Below, in pieces: positions 13,401-28,400 of a stretch of 64,000 bases of DNA. A program made the position numbers and the translations under genes. Positions within the stretch are counted from its first letter, which is position 1. Each line of letters begins with the position of its first letter. The notes beneath the pieces were generated by a model. That model was not told the DNA's origin. It ran no database searches and worked only from the letters and a program-made list of their open reading frames with translations. The stretch is from Trichopria drosophilae (taxonomy: Eukaryota; Arthropoda; Insecta; Hymenoptera; Diapriidae), in NCBI GenBank assembly GCA_030407085.1, contig CM059584.1, positions 4,278,001-4,342,000 on the forward strand, given 5' to 3'.

Positions 13401-16400
13401 GTTTATGATGGGTGATTTGTGGAATACCCCTCTATTGCGCGTTTATTTGTATTAAAAATTGTCGTTTTCTATTGCCTCCCACTGTTATCATAATGTATTA
13501 AATATTACATTAATTATAATGTTACTTAATTAAGAAATCGTATTTATTGTTTTTCTTTCAATAAATCGTTAATTTTTTACACTAATTTTATTTCACGCCC
13601 TCGAGGCGTAAAAGTGGCATTTTACGCCCTCGCGGCGTGAAACGGGAATTTTACGCCCTCAAAAGAGGCGCACAATGGTCATTTGACGCCCCCCGAATCG
13701 AAATATATAAAAATGAGGCTGACACATATGAAAAATATTTTCATTGAATTTTAATACAAATATTTTGTTTACGATGAATTTGAAAATCTAAAATGGATAC
13801 TGATAATAATTAAATTTCTCACTGACAATAATTGTCGAACGGTAACCAAAATCTGTATTCACCTTTGCAACTCGCTGTATGGTTTGACCAATGTGCCAAA
13901 CATTTTTTTAACTCACGATAGTTGGCTTTGCATATTATTATTATCCATTAATATATATTAATTCTTGAATTAGATAATGTATAAAATATAAATTAAATAT
14001 GCTATGTAAAAAGTACATTTAATTGAATTTTTGCATCAAAACTTAAAAAGAAAATTGAAAGCAACAAAAGTAATTTTTGTTAAAGGTATTCCAAATCGTA
14101 TTGACTAAAATAAATATAAATGTAACCCAGAAGTATTTAAAAATATCTATGACAATGTTTTCTCGAAAATTGCCTTCAATTCATATTTAGCGTATTTTCC
14201 AACGGAAACGAATAATTTGAAGTAAGAAAATCAGCGTAGGCGATATCAACGCACGCATAATGAAATAAACAAAAACAATCAATATTTACTTTCAAAACAA
14301 ATTAATAGAAAGATTATAGAATGGAAAAACAATAAGTGGAACAATAAGTTAACAAATTTAAATACGACAAATAATACCTAATGGCAAGCGAAAGTTACAA
14401 AGAACAAACAAACTGTAATTCGTTCGTTAATAATTAATGGGCAATATGTATTCAGTGACAAAGATATAGTTCAAACAATTGTCAAAAATATTGAAACATT
14501 AACATACAAAATAATTCATATAAAGTAAAAGATAGGGAGGTTACAATTGCAATACCTAAAGAGGTTCGTAAGATTATTAAGAATAGCGAAAACGACAAAT
14601 CTAAGGGTCCTGACACCATCAACTACAGGGTCATATAGCAACTTCCAAGAAAAGGAATTGTTTTACTATCGAAAATAATCAATGTCATACTGTATTAAGG
14701 ATATTTTGTAAAATTGAAAATTGCAAAGACTATTTTCTTTCAAAAGCCTAATAAAAATCGCAGCCTCCCAGAAAATTATCGTCCGATCAGTTTGCTAATA
14801 CACTTAAGCAAAATTATAGAACAAATTATTAAAACAAAATGAACTAAAGTCATCACGAAAAACCATATATTAATCAAAGAACAATTCGGATTTCGGGAAG
14901 ACCATAACCATTCATCAACTAGATAGAATGACAAATCATAGCACTAAAGAATTTAATAACAAGTACACCGGTGAACTTTTGTTATAGAGAAAGCCTTCGA
15001 TACAGCATGGAGTGGTTTCTAAACTTATATAATATAAAATACCCAATTATTATTATTATTATATGTCTTTATTGACACGACCGCTTGATACAATTAATAG
15101 TACAATAATTGAACAAACAGATCTCTCAAAGGGCGAGCCACAGCAGCAGCTGTTTTACAAATTGACCCGTAAGTACAAACGTACTTATTTTCCAATTTTT
15201 AAGACATTTCCTTTTTCCTCTTTTCCTTATTCCGTAAAATAACACTTTGATTTTAAATGCTTGAGGTTGGATGCTTCATTGTCAAGGTACCAACTTTGAG
15301 GTATTGAATCAAACTATTTTGAAACTAATTTCATTCATCTTTAATTCATAGACTTGAGGTTGGACGCTTCGTCGTTAAGGTACCAACCTCGAGGTATTGA
15401 GCTAATGACTTTACTGTTAAATTCATTTGATCTTCAAATCAACTTTAATTCAAAGGCTTGAGGTTGGACGCTTTGTCGTTAAGGTGCGAACCTCAAGGTA
15501 TTGATACAAAAGATCTCTTTTCTTTTTTTTGGAATTAGAAACGAATGCTTGAAGTTGGATGCTTCTTTGTTAAGGTACCAACTTCAAGGTATCAGATCTA
15601 AACACGTTTTTTTTGTTAATTAATTGTAACCCAATTCAATTTTTTCATAGTATCCCTCCAAAATTATTTTGTTACGTTGCTTTCTACGCTGGAGGTAACA
15701 GTATGCTCACATATTATTAATTTTAGCTAGAAAATTCCATATGAATGATACTCGCAATTAAAAGTGGTTTATGTTTAGATCTACCATTAAGAGTAGATAC
15801 TAAATAATTGTATTAAATATAAAGGAAAACAAAGAAATTATAAATGTTGTTTATAAAACACAGAATATTTTATTTAGCATATATACAATTCCCAAAATAA
15901 CGTGGGTTTAAATTCATCCTAATGGCATAATTGTTTAATTAAGAATTCCTAATTAAACGTGTTTAACTAAAATTTTAGTTATAAGCAGCAATTCTCATTT
16001 AAATGGAATATGCTTTTTGACTGGTATTGTATTTGATTTGGTCAGATTGTAAAACAGTTTAATTGTAATTTGTCTCACCCTTTGCTTATATCTGCATATT
16101 AAGTTCTATGACATATTAATTGTTATTTATGGTATAAGCAATAAAGTCGATTATTATTATTATTTATAATAAGAGAATACGAAGAACCCACCAATGCTCA
16201 TTTTCGTTTAATATATTAACGATAAGTGCCATTTTTTGACTGACTTTCATCACCTCAAATGAGAAAGTAATAAACCACGTCTATGTTGTCTCTGGATCAT
16301 GCTGAGAATAGAACGAATAGAATAAGAAGATATTTACTCTTTGGAAAGTTCCATTTATTTAAGAAACGGATTTTTAAGATGTTAATTTGATATGAGATTC

Positions 16401-19400
16401 GGAATCAATAATTTAAGAAACACGATATCACCAATTTTAGCGAGTACCGCGTACTTTCAACAGTTTTAGGTTTCATATTCCAGTTTATTGAAGCTTATTG
16501 AAAATCTGACACCAAATTCGAATTTATCGACCCAAAAAATATAATAATGTACGATTTGAAGTTCTCTCTCAGTTTCGAATGTCAGTCTGCTTAAATGAAC
16601 CAGAGATTTTGAGTTTAACAAATATATCAATTTTGGATACAGTCATAATAAAAACCTATACGTATTTAATTTCATCAAGTTCCACCAATTTTACCGAAAT
16701 TTTGACCGCTATATTGGTTTCGATATTTTGAATTTCTAAAATAATTTCAAAACGTTTTAGTGAAAAATCGCCATATTTAAAGTGATCACGACTTTAATGA
16801 CGAAAATAAAAAATATATTAGAAAACTTTAGGGTTTTTTGTTTATCGATGGTTGAAGAAAGTATGCAAATTTCTAGCGATTTCATTGTGAAAGAACAAAT
16901 TCCTAAAATTTTTTTTTGCATAAAAGCCGCCATATTAAATTTTGTAAAAAAGAAATGACAATTTTGAAGTTCGATTCTAAAAGAGCATACTCAAAAATAC
17001 TGGGAAAAAGGGTATTTGTTCATCATTTCCAACTCCTTCATTATAATATGGATGCTTGAAAATCAAATTTTTATGCTTAGGTCTGCTATATTGAATTCGA
17101 AGTTTTTATTTTCCAATTCATAAACAGAGATTCTTAATCAGTAACTGCACAAACTATAAAATCGAAACTGACCAATATCTTAATAGAAATCGTGAACCGA
17201 TTAGCGAAAATTCATCAAAGCAAGGGAAAACTTTTGACCAATTCTAACCTAAAATTTAAAAGTTTTTGATTATCAAATATTTGCCGGTTTCGATTTTCTA
17301 AAATGAACTTTTAAATAGTTAAAATTATACAATATATTTTTAACATCTTTCCATTTTGTTCGGAAATTTCGATATTGTAGAGATTACTAAATTCCGCCTT
17401 AGGAAACGGCGACTTATTTTCTCCTAGTAACGCAAAGAATACAGATAGAAATACTTACGAGCAACATCAAAGTACCGTGCCTCCTCGAGAAGTAAATCGA
17501 GATCGTCAAAGTTATCGGGAATAAGCAGTCGTGAGTTGCGCATGAAATTCAGGATGTGCCTGAACATTTCACCATCTCTGTCGATGAAATAATGTTGCTT
17601 CAAGGAATCTAACACAATAGGTATACTCCCATTGAAAAGTTTTGCTAACCTTGATTCCGGATATCTGAAAACATCAAAATAATAACAAATTACTTTAGTC
17701 ACCAAATGTTCAGATTAAAAAAAAAATCCAAATACTAAATATATCAATTTTTGCCCAGAAAAAATGATAATTTTTTCTAATATATACTGCGAATAAAATA
17801 CTTTAGAACATATGTTCAGAGCCTATTTTTGAGTAAAATTATCAGTTATATCATTTCGATTTCTATTGTAAAATTAAGTAAATTCTGATGATATGCTGGT
17901 TATATATACTTGATTAAAATACAGTCTTAATTACAAATAAGATTCACTGTAATTCAGTAATTTGGAGTTTAGAAAACATCGAAAACGCAATACAAATTTA
18001 TTTGACAATATAAACAAGTTTGACATTATAAACATTAGTTAGAACTTTGCACTATTATAGTAGCGACCAGAATTAATTTGGAAATTTGAGTTTTTCAAGA
18101 CGAAATAATGTTTTAACAGCTTTTTGTTTTAGAATCCAATTTAAGTGGGAGTTAAAGATGTATTAATACTATTAAGTGTTAACTTTGCATTTATCTAAAT
18201 ATTTTTTTAATATTTATGTTCTATAAACAAATAACATTTCAAAAATCATCATTTTTATAGAAAAAATGTACTGGCCAATTGGATCGAGTCCATACTGGGT
18301 ACTTTTCTGAAGTTTTCAGGGACGCCTGATTGCGAATCTGAACTCAAATTTTGGAAATTCAAAATGGTGGATCAAACCTGACAAACTAAAATGCAAAAAC
18401 TTCATCAATATAGATAAGACTGGATCCTCGAGTGTTTTGCGGCCCCTGATTACGAATCTGAACTCAGATATTGAAATTTTACATTTTGAAATTCCAAAAG
18501 ACTGAGTTCAGATTCCTAATCAGTTACCCCAAAAACCCCGAGTACTGATATTCATCGAGATCAGGTATTTTGTTTAAAATTGTATCGGACATCTTGAATT
18601 CGATATTTTGGATTTCAAAAATTTGAGTTCCAATTTATAATCAGCGACCCCGTCCCCCTTCCTGCGATAATAATAATGTATGGAAACAGAACTTTTTAGT
18701 AGTCAATTTATCATGCAACTTTTAAATAATGTTACTAGTTTGATGCTAATGGCAGCGGATTTCGCTCTGATGAAGAGATATTCAAAGATAAAAACGGAGA
18801 TAGAAAAGCGCTGCCTAGTAAAAGTTTGTGCAGTCATAACGAGAAAATTGCACTTTAACTTAACAATGTTATGTTCACTGATTCATATGGTAAGTTTCAT
18901 AGTACTAAATATCACGTGTCGAAGTTTCATAAAATGAACATATGTAAGTAAAGAATGGAAGACAAGGATCATGAAATTTTACGAACAATTTCGTGAAATT
19001 TGTGATGAACCATTTGTACCTTCATTTTGAATTTTGCAATTCAGAAACCTTCTGTCGTGTATATGAAACGTTCGAAAGTTGATGAGTTCAACTGATTCGT
19101 TGAGAAACATTATTTCTAGACTTATTTATAGAGTGGTTAAAATCGAGCACTGTGTTAATTTTCCAGTGAAGTTACATTTTCAACCACTACGACCCATTGA
19201 TATTAAGAAATTTTCTTGCAAAAATTGACTTCGTGGACGATTTAAATGTTTGTATCGAATGACATTTCCTCCATTCGTATTTTCTGGTTTGATGGGCGTT
19301 GGTTTGAAAATAAAATAAACGAACTAAAATCTCTGCGGATTTGCAAATGCATCTTGCGAATTATTTGTTGGTCTTGCATTTAGGAGGATTAAAAAATTCT

Positions 19401-22400
19401 ATCGTTATATTTGAGAGCAGCAGGTGATCAAAGGTATCGGCACCTGCATAAAACCCTTGAAGGCTTGATTGCTGAGGGCGCTGAAGTGCGAAATAAGGGA
19501 CCAGCAGCTGTTGAATTTAAAGTACAGGAAAAAGTTTTAGTACTTTAATTAACGACGTGTCATGTATCCATCGAATTATATTGAAAAATTGACATTCGTG
19601 ATGATCGAAATTATGCTTAGGTATACATTGAATGATACAAGTTCAGATTATTTTCTGTTCCTTAATTTTTAATAACATACTATGCAGCTGTTCATATGTG
19701 TTTGCTGCTCAATTATGTAAATACAAAATAAATCCGTTAACATTGAAGAGTCCCGATTCTCAATTTCATTTTTATAAGAATACAAATTAAAAGGTTTTCG
19801 AAAGTTTTTCCGACATATAATTTACTACCTACGTAGTTGTTTGCAAGATTTCGTTTTTTAACTTTTCTAGTTTAGAAAGTTTTAAAATAAGATATTTTGG
19901 TAAATACTATATGTTATAGATATCTAACAATTTTTAAATCAGAATTATTGTTTTTATATGGAATCTGGCATCAATAAATTAAAAAATAGTACATTTTACA
20001 ACTAGTGAACTTGATAATTCGTATGTGTCTCCAATCATTTAATCTCCCTTGTTAGGAATAATATTTTATCATACTAGAGCGTGCTATGATGCTCCTATGA
20101 GACCATTTTGCGCATATAGTGCGCTGTGCAACTAGGGAGCAAAATAGGTGTTTGCCTACGAGGGCGAGGTTGACGTCCGAGTGAAGCGAGATCGGCATTT
20201 CGAATGAGACTTCAAACACAGTTTCTCCCTTTTTGCACATATTATTTTCTCACACTCTGTGCGCAAAATGCTATTTTCCTTCCTATATTGCGGGAGCAGA
20301 TAGTTGTACAATCTACTATTCTCATACGAGAGCGTGTTATTTTGCTCTCCCGATATAGAGAACAAAATAGTACTTTGGGAATAGAGTGAGAGAAACTTAT
20401 TTTGCGCCCGGCTAAATTGATTTTGTCCCCTGGGGAGAGAATGCACTATTTTGCTCGTGTGAGATAGGGAGCAAAACAGTATTTTGCGTATAGATTACGA
20501 GAATAGTATTTTCCGAAACAAGGCCGTAAAGTCTTACGGCCGTGTTTCGAACGTTATTTTTCGGTACTGAAAGCTGTATAAATTCCATTTCGCGGATTAC
20601 ATTTATTCCGTATGGGTTATGTTTTTGACAACGCAGATTCATGTTACATGTGATCCGTAAAATGAAATTTTACGGACTAAAAGTAGGCCTTAAAATCGGA
20701 TTTTACGGCTACAGTACCGAAAACTTACTTTGCTCCCGGATATATTTATTTTGCTCCCTAAGGGGAGAAAGTGCTATTTTGTTCCCGCATTATAAAAAAT
20801 GTGTAAAAATCATAAAAATATACCTGTATGAGAAAAAATTACTTATTTCGTAGGGACGTGAAAATGTTTCCAGAAATAAATTTAGCGGCCGATTTAAAGT
20901 TGCCATTTTGAATTTTCGTAAACGTCCAATGGGGTTCATTAGACAATATCTCAATTGCGTTATGATGGTTTTGTTACTTTGACAAGATGTTTTAAATTTG
21001 AAAATGTCGCATTAAAAAAAGGCAAAAATTCTTAGATTTAAACAAAAAAAATTGGCTTTAACTTTTGTACTAAATCAAAAGATACAGCACTGAAAGTGAG
21101 AAAATCCTGGCTTTCTCGTCGTTAAAATATTGTGGCATGAATTTTTCACTCCATACAATTAGTTTTAAATTTTGTAGGACGTTGAGTACGATTCTCTTGT
21201 CAGATTTTCAAAATTCAACATGGCGGATCCATTATGGCGTACAGAAATTCAAATCTTTATTCGATTTCATTGAAACATGATACTGAGGGTTTTTTAGGGT
21301 CGCTGATTACGAATCCGTTAGCAGATTTTTTTAAATTAAAAGTGATGGATGCAATATGCTGGACCAAAATGCTAATGTTTTTTAATTTCGATGAAACTAG
21401 GTACTTGGGGGTTTTTTGAATTGCAGATTGCGATTTACATGGTACTTAAAATCGGAATTGTGAAATAAAAAATGAACGATATAATATGATAATCATCAAC
21501 ATAGAATACCTCTCGAAGGCCGAGTATGATCTAAATCGTATAAAACTTCGGATTTGAGTTCTCCATATTGGATCCATCATTTCAAATTTTGAAAATCTGA
21601 CAATCGGTTCATAATCTGTGGCCTCAAAAACTCTCGGATACATAATGTCAAATTATAACATTCTATATTCTTCCAGAAATCGAATGTTTAAATTCGAAAA
21701 TATACGATTTGTTCTGAGTCTTATTACGTCAGATGTTAGAATTCTAGATTAACCAAATTTACTGAGATTGAAACTAAATTATATGAAAAAACACAAAATA
21801 ACAATATTTGGAGGTGGGATTCTGACCAACCCGTTGTGCTTAAAACGTTTAAAGGGTTAAAACATCAGACAATCTTGGCGTCACCATACTCTTAAAATAG
21901 TCCTCTTGCGTCCACTTTTCGCAAGCGGAATCTACTTGCGGCAAGTAGAAATTCACTTACCGCAAGTGGAAGAATCTTCATGATCATATAACAAGAGGAT
22001 TTCCATTTATGGCAAGATGATTTCGCTTGTGGCAAGAAGACGGTTTAAGAATGCATTGTATGTTTCAGATTGCAGAACACAAAGATGTCTTATTCTGGAC
22101 AGATAAAGCAAATCATTTCTAAAATTTTAAAACATTTTGCATTGGTGATAAGTACATCCAGTAAAAAACATTTACAAGACATCACTTGGCGCAATGAAGC
22201 TGATTTACATGCTTCATAAATTTTGTTGAAATTGAGGACAGCATCAGACTAAAAGGAAGCGGAAAATCTAGAGGTCAGAGTTTTTCTTATGATCTACCCG
22301 GAACCAGGTTAGACAAATTTTGTTTTTGGAAGATTGACGTTTCTGAAACCTCCTCATGGATCGACCTACGTCTAAGTTGAGCATATATATTGCTTGAGTC

Positions 22401-25400
22401 ATCACTCAAGGTCGTCCTCGGGGTCTTGCGGCACGGAGGTCACCTCGCGCGCAAATATAATGGTCTTGGAAGAAGACGCAAAAAGGAGTGCTCCACTCCT
22501 CTCCCTCGACCCATTCTTCATTGGGTACAGGTCAGTCTTCTCTTTTTCTTGTTCCTCATACCCTCTCGTCGTGTACCTCGCGTCGTGCGTTACGGCACAA
22601 CGAGGAGGAGTAAGGTACCTTAAGGCCGGTTCCCATACCCTCCTCTTCGCGATAACGTATAATAATGATGGCCTCGTGTACCCCAGGGCGTTCGTCTTGC
22701 AGAGAGATACCGCGGGGTAAGGCAACTTATATGGGACGGGCAGGGGGGGCCGGCCATTCTCGATGGTGCCAGATACGCGCCACGCCGCTCGACAGGACTG
22801 ACTCCGAGGCTCGTGATAAAATATGCAGGAAATGCACATGCGGGGGAGTTCGCGCGCTGAGAACGACTCGGCGATATTTTCGAAGAACCGAGCAATTTTG
22901 GTTGGGTGACTCATACCTGCCATTTCACCTTTGCATTACAATGGTGGACATGCGGACTATCAAGCAATACGTGTCAAACAGCATGAAATCACAATTCTTT
23001 AAAATCAAAATTAATCCGTATACCTTGCTTTCGATGTTTATCTTAGATGGCATAATATCAGATACGTCTTTCGTATAGAAAATAATCGTGGTACTATGGT
23101 TGCAGTCAATTACAGGGGTCGTCGGAACGGACGACAGTCAATTTCGCAGGTTCGATACAACTGTTGGATTCGCCATTTTGAATTATTAAAAACTGATGCG
23201 GGATTTGTAATCAGCGACCCTGAAAACCCCCGAGTGGCGTATTTCAAGCAAATCTTACACAAAGTTTAAAAAACAGGCCCTTACAAAAATTCGTTATTTA
23301 GAGGTCAAAGTCAAGGTCGTTTCTCGTTTTTTTTTAAATTACTGGTTTCTTAATGATTTTTTTATCGTATAGGTATGTGGAATCTTGAAGAAAATCTCAT
23401 AAAAATCTCGGCTAGAATCTTCAGTATTTTCAAGGTCATTTTAAGGTAATATACATAGGATTGATGATACCGATATTTTTCATATAAAATGATAATTTTC
23501 CAAATTCTGAGAATATATTCGATTGGATTTAACTGGCAAAATTTAAGAATTTAAAATGATACGTGATAGTATGTTCAAAGTCATTCCAAGGTCAAATATG
23601 TTTTATCATGATTTTTTACTATTCTCAGGTTTAAATATATTCTCCCAATTTTGCAGAATGCCATTTTATGTGCAACAGAATGGTCATCGTCAGTTCTGTA
23701 TCTCGACATTAAAGTGACCTTGAAAATTCTAAAGATCCTATCTTAGAATACAATGAGACTTTCTTTAAGAGTGTGCACAGCTATACGAAAACGAAATCTT
23801 TAAGAAATCATTAATGTAAAGAAAGTCAAGAAATGACCTTGCTTCTTTGACCTCTAAATAAAAAGGGAGTGTTTTTATTCTTTCTATAAGAACCGTAAGT
23901 CTATTGAGGTATTTTTTTAAAATGATTGTGTATGTATGGTAAAATACAAGAAAGCGGAGAAGTTTCCAAGAAGTTACTACTATTACCTGAGATTTGAAGG
24001 TCAACAATTAATATTTACAACGTACGACCTCTTTTTCAAAATTTTCTCATGTTGTTTTTCCTGCAGCTAAAGATTCTCCAGCAGAACTAAATGGAACGAT
24101 TTTTCAAGGGTACCATGTACCCCTGAACTTCCTCATTGTATAGAATCGAAGTAAAACAAATTTAAAAAACTTAATTTACATTTACGTTGTAAAATTATCC
24201 TGCCAAAATGAAGTTATTTACAATAAAAGCATAGGGCAGTTTCAAATTATCTACTAGAAAGATTTTATTTCACGACTTGGATTAAAATATTGAACAGGTA
24301 CATTCCTGAAGTAGACAACAATACACTTTTCGCCCTACCGGGCATAAAATCCTCTTTTGCGCTCCCAAAAATTACTAAGCGAGGAATTCCTCACCCATCC
24401 TAGTTTAAAATTCTGAATAAGTAGTAAAAAATACGTTATTTTACGCCCTTAATTCCAAAAGTTCTATTTAATTTAGATCGCAATGTAGGAATTTCTTGAG
24501 GTTTATTAGCCATATTCGTTTTATCTTCAAATAGTTCACAATGAAGTTATTCTAAAAACTGTATTGTGCTCTCGGAAATATAAACTCGCTCACATAAATT
24601 AGATCAATGGTTTTCATGATTATTATTTTTTACGATTGTTTATCATGATTATATTAAGTTATTCGTTCATCAATTGATCGAGTCGCTCGTGGGTAGTTTA
24701 CAAGTACGAACCGAATCCAATCGAGATGTTACGGAACCTCACACCCGACAATTTATAGCGGATGTACAACGGCTATATGAGAATAGATATATAAATTATA
24801 ACACTAAAGATTCTATTCAATCGTGTTGGAAAATATATTCACCTTGTGGGACGATCTTTACATATAAGGTGCAAAATGGATCGATAAACTATAAAAGGAA
24901 ATTTTGTAACAGACCAAAAAAAATCTTTTTATTTCTATATTGTAGTAAACATTTTATTTACTGCTTAAATATTGACCCAGAAGGGGACGGGGTAACAACT
25001 TGAAAGCATCGATACGCATTTAATATTTACTTATTGCATTTATGGACATGGTGTCGGACCCAAAACAGAAACAAATGTTCTAAAAGTCAACATTTAATTG
25101 TTTTTATTAAAATGGGCCATTAAATTAACGTTTACTTTACGTTCCACTAGTTTGTATACCTACAAATCATTTCGAAAAGGAAACCCGAGGTTTCTAATAT
25201 ATTTCATTCATAAAGCTGTTTATGGCGTTAATAAAGTGGTAAAATAGATGTTCCTACTTGATTCATGGTGAACATTTCAGGAATTCGAAAAAGTATTTGA
25301 TATATGGACATTTCCATCGAAAGTGTCACTTTTCGCGAGAAAAGGTTGCAAATTAAAGTTTACGCACGCGGTCCAAACTTTTGGGAAATAATATTGGATC

Positions 25401-28400
25401 CGCCATTTTGAATTTGGAAAGTATGACAACGGAGTTGTAAATAATGACCACGAAACTCCCCGGCTATATAATATCATGTTTTAACTTCTTATATTCGTCG
25501 AAAAATCGATTTTATTCCAAAAAATAACATTTTTCGACTTTGTTTATTTAGATTAACAATATTATTGATACAAACACAAACCCTTATTGTTATTTAAGAT
25601 TTTAGGATGCTAGATTTACTAAATTAATCGATTTACATAAAAAAAACACAAAATAAGTTTATTTAGGGGTGGGTTTCTCAGCAACTCGCTGTGTTGCAAA
25701 AAGTGTAACAAAGAAAACTTTTTTCAATAATAATTGGCACAACTTTTTTTTTGTTCTTTAATACAAGGTTGATTGATGTGTCATAAAAATAAAAAAACTA
25801 AATTTATTGATGTCAAATATTAAAAGTTTGAGAGAATTTCTTATATAAGTTATGGGTCAAACAAGTATTGCTGAAATATTTATAACGTATCTTGGAGCAT
25901 TGATAATGAATTAACATTAATCGTTTTTTCTTTCGAATCTTATCCAGTTTGATGGTATTTACGATGTTTTATCATTGTGTTTTTTAAGCTAGGGCTCAGA
26001 ATGACATTTTAAATATAGGAAACAGGACCATTGGAGTTTGGATTCTATTTTGTCAATACGAAAGAAACGGCACAAGTGAAAGAATGCCAAGACCATTGTA
26101 TCAGTACGATGGGTAGGGAAGAACAAGTCGATGCTCTCTTGTAAATGTTAATTATCAACAATGGGATTACCGGTCGGAACGCGGTGATATAGTTGAATGA
26201 CAGCTGGAAATCGAATGCGGAACGGAACGTAACAATTGTTGGCATGAGCCATCAAGAGGAGAAGAGCAGAAAAGCAAGCTTTATTTGCATTCAGGCAAGT
26301 TACATTATGGATTCACTGCAGCCCTGGAGGTTGAAGAAAACGAACCGCGAAGGTGATGAAGAGGGAGAGATGGCGAAAAGAGAGAAATCGAAGGACGAGG
26401 GTGCTGGGAAAGGGAGTGGATGGATGGGAAGACGAGGATAGAAAAGAATACGAGAGTGCGAAATGCGAAATGCAAAATGGGAATACATAACAGAAAGGGA
26501 TAGGAAGAAACATGGCCCAAGGCGGAGGACGAGAGCCGTGATTACCAGGGGGCATTCTGGGCCCACCGCGCCGGCGACCGTCCGAGGTCCGATCCCGGGT
26601 CAGATCCGCTCGCTATGGGAAAACGCTAAACGATCGGCTCACATCACTCAGATTCCCGCTCCTCTTTTCTGTATATATATATGTAGATATATATATATAT
26701 GTATATATATTTACGTACCGGGTGTATGTCTGGCGCCAGCAATTTCGTCTCGGAGGGAAAATATGGAAAACTCCTCTTTTTCTTACACTTACGTGGTAAC
26801 TAGGGATGCAAAACACGCCGCGCACGCTCCACGTGCCGTTCGACCTAGCGGAATCACTGGCGCCTTACTTCTTGCCAGTTTATAACCTTTTTCAACTGCT
26901 CAGGTCAATAAAAATGTAAATATAATAGTGGATGTACAATTTTCATTTTGAGGTTTAATACAACAAAATTTATATACAGAACCGATTTGAATCGGTCCAT
27001 GCAAAAAGGGCACTAAGTCCATTTTTTGGTAAATCGAGATAATTTGTATTTATTTATTTACGGACCAAAGGGCCCTTAATACAGTTGTAATTCAGACATT
27101 TGTAAAAGAAACATAGTCATACAATATATAAGTAACTAAGACAAGACGCAAACGGCGATCAAAAATAAAATAATAGTATAAATTAAACATAAAAATATAA
27201 ACATCTGATTATTAAAACTACTCGACGCGATTACAATAAATAACGAATATCTTTGGTAGACACTACGTGTAAAAACTATGGGAGATTATAGCCACCTCCC
27301 TCTTAAAGCTTCTATAACTATTTAAAGTACGGATTGACGCATCAAGATCATTCCATGCACGTTTCAGACGGGTGGTGGGGAAGTTACAAGAGTAATTTTG
27401 AGTGGCAGTAAATTCTAATAATGTTCTTCGGTTACGTATTGGATAGGGGGTGTTTCTGAGAGGAAATAATGAAAGTAAGTTTGAATCCAAAGAACTATTC
27501 AAAATGCGAAAAACCATTAGTATATCATAGTATTCATGCAACGATTTTATAGTGGGAAACTTGAATTCAAAAGATAGCCTGCCAAAACTGTGATCAAAAC
27601 GCGTCATGGGATGATCGGTCTTAAAAGAGAGGTATCTGAGGGCTCGTCTTTGAATACTTTCGAGCATCTCGAAATCAGAGTTCGTATATGGTGTCCAAAT
27701 AGGCGATGCGTACAGAAAGTATGGAATAACTAATGATCGAACGAGATAAGCAATTGTTAGCGGGTTATGAAAATCTTTTGTGCTTCTACTTATGAATCCC
27801 ACCATCTTTGAAGCTTTCGAACGAACAAGAGTTAGATGGCCTTTGAATGTAAAATTAGAGCACATTAGAACACCAAGGTCTATGTGTTGGTTGACCCTAG
27901 AGAGTGACTTTCCCGATAATTTATATAAAAATTCAAATTTTTCTGTCCGACGAGTGAAAGACAGTACTTTACATTTGTCGGTATTCAAAGTTAGTCCATT
28001 TTGACTCGCCCACTCAGCCACAGAGTGCAAATCTCTTTGCAGATTTGATGCATCACTGGGTGATAAAACTTTCGTGAAAAGTTTTATGTCGTCCGCGTAT
28101 ATTAAAAATTTGGAAAATCGAATACAATCTGAGATGTCGTTAATGAACAAGATAAATACTCTGATGGAACCGTAAAAGGTTCCGACATAAAGTTTTTAAT
28201 CTTTACTCGCTGAGACCTACCTGTTAAGTATGATTTCATCCATCTCATGAAAACTTCTTAATGATAAATTCTTATTTTTGAGGCTCCGATCTATCATTTG
28301 GCACTTATTAAAATTATTAATCTTCATTTCTTGATGTCCGATTTATGCAGAAAGGGCCCTAAGTCCAGGACTTAGATCCCTTTTTGCATAAATTGGAAGT

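Noticed and set aside
21234..21643. Open frames of 61 and 65 codons
   Set aside because: They are translations of the dispersed AATGGCGGATCC repeat.
22402..22923. 173-codon open frame (minus) in the GC island
   Set aside because: Open frames of similar length exist on the opposite strand across the same DNA, and there is no domain, no signal peptide and no splice context; GC content alone explains the lack of stops.
26193..26885. Six overlapping open frames near 26.2-26.9 kb
   Set aside because: They arise from purine/pyrimidine strand asymmetry and CpG-rich text; translations are low-complexity.
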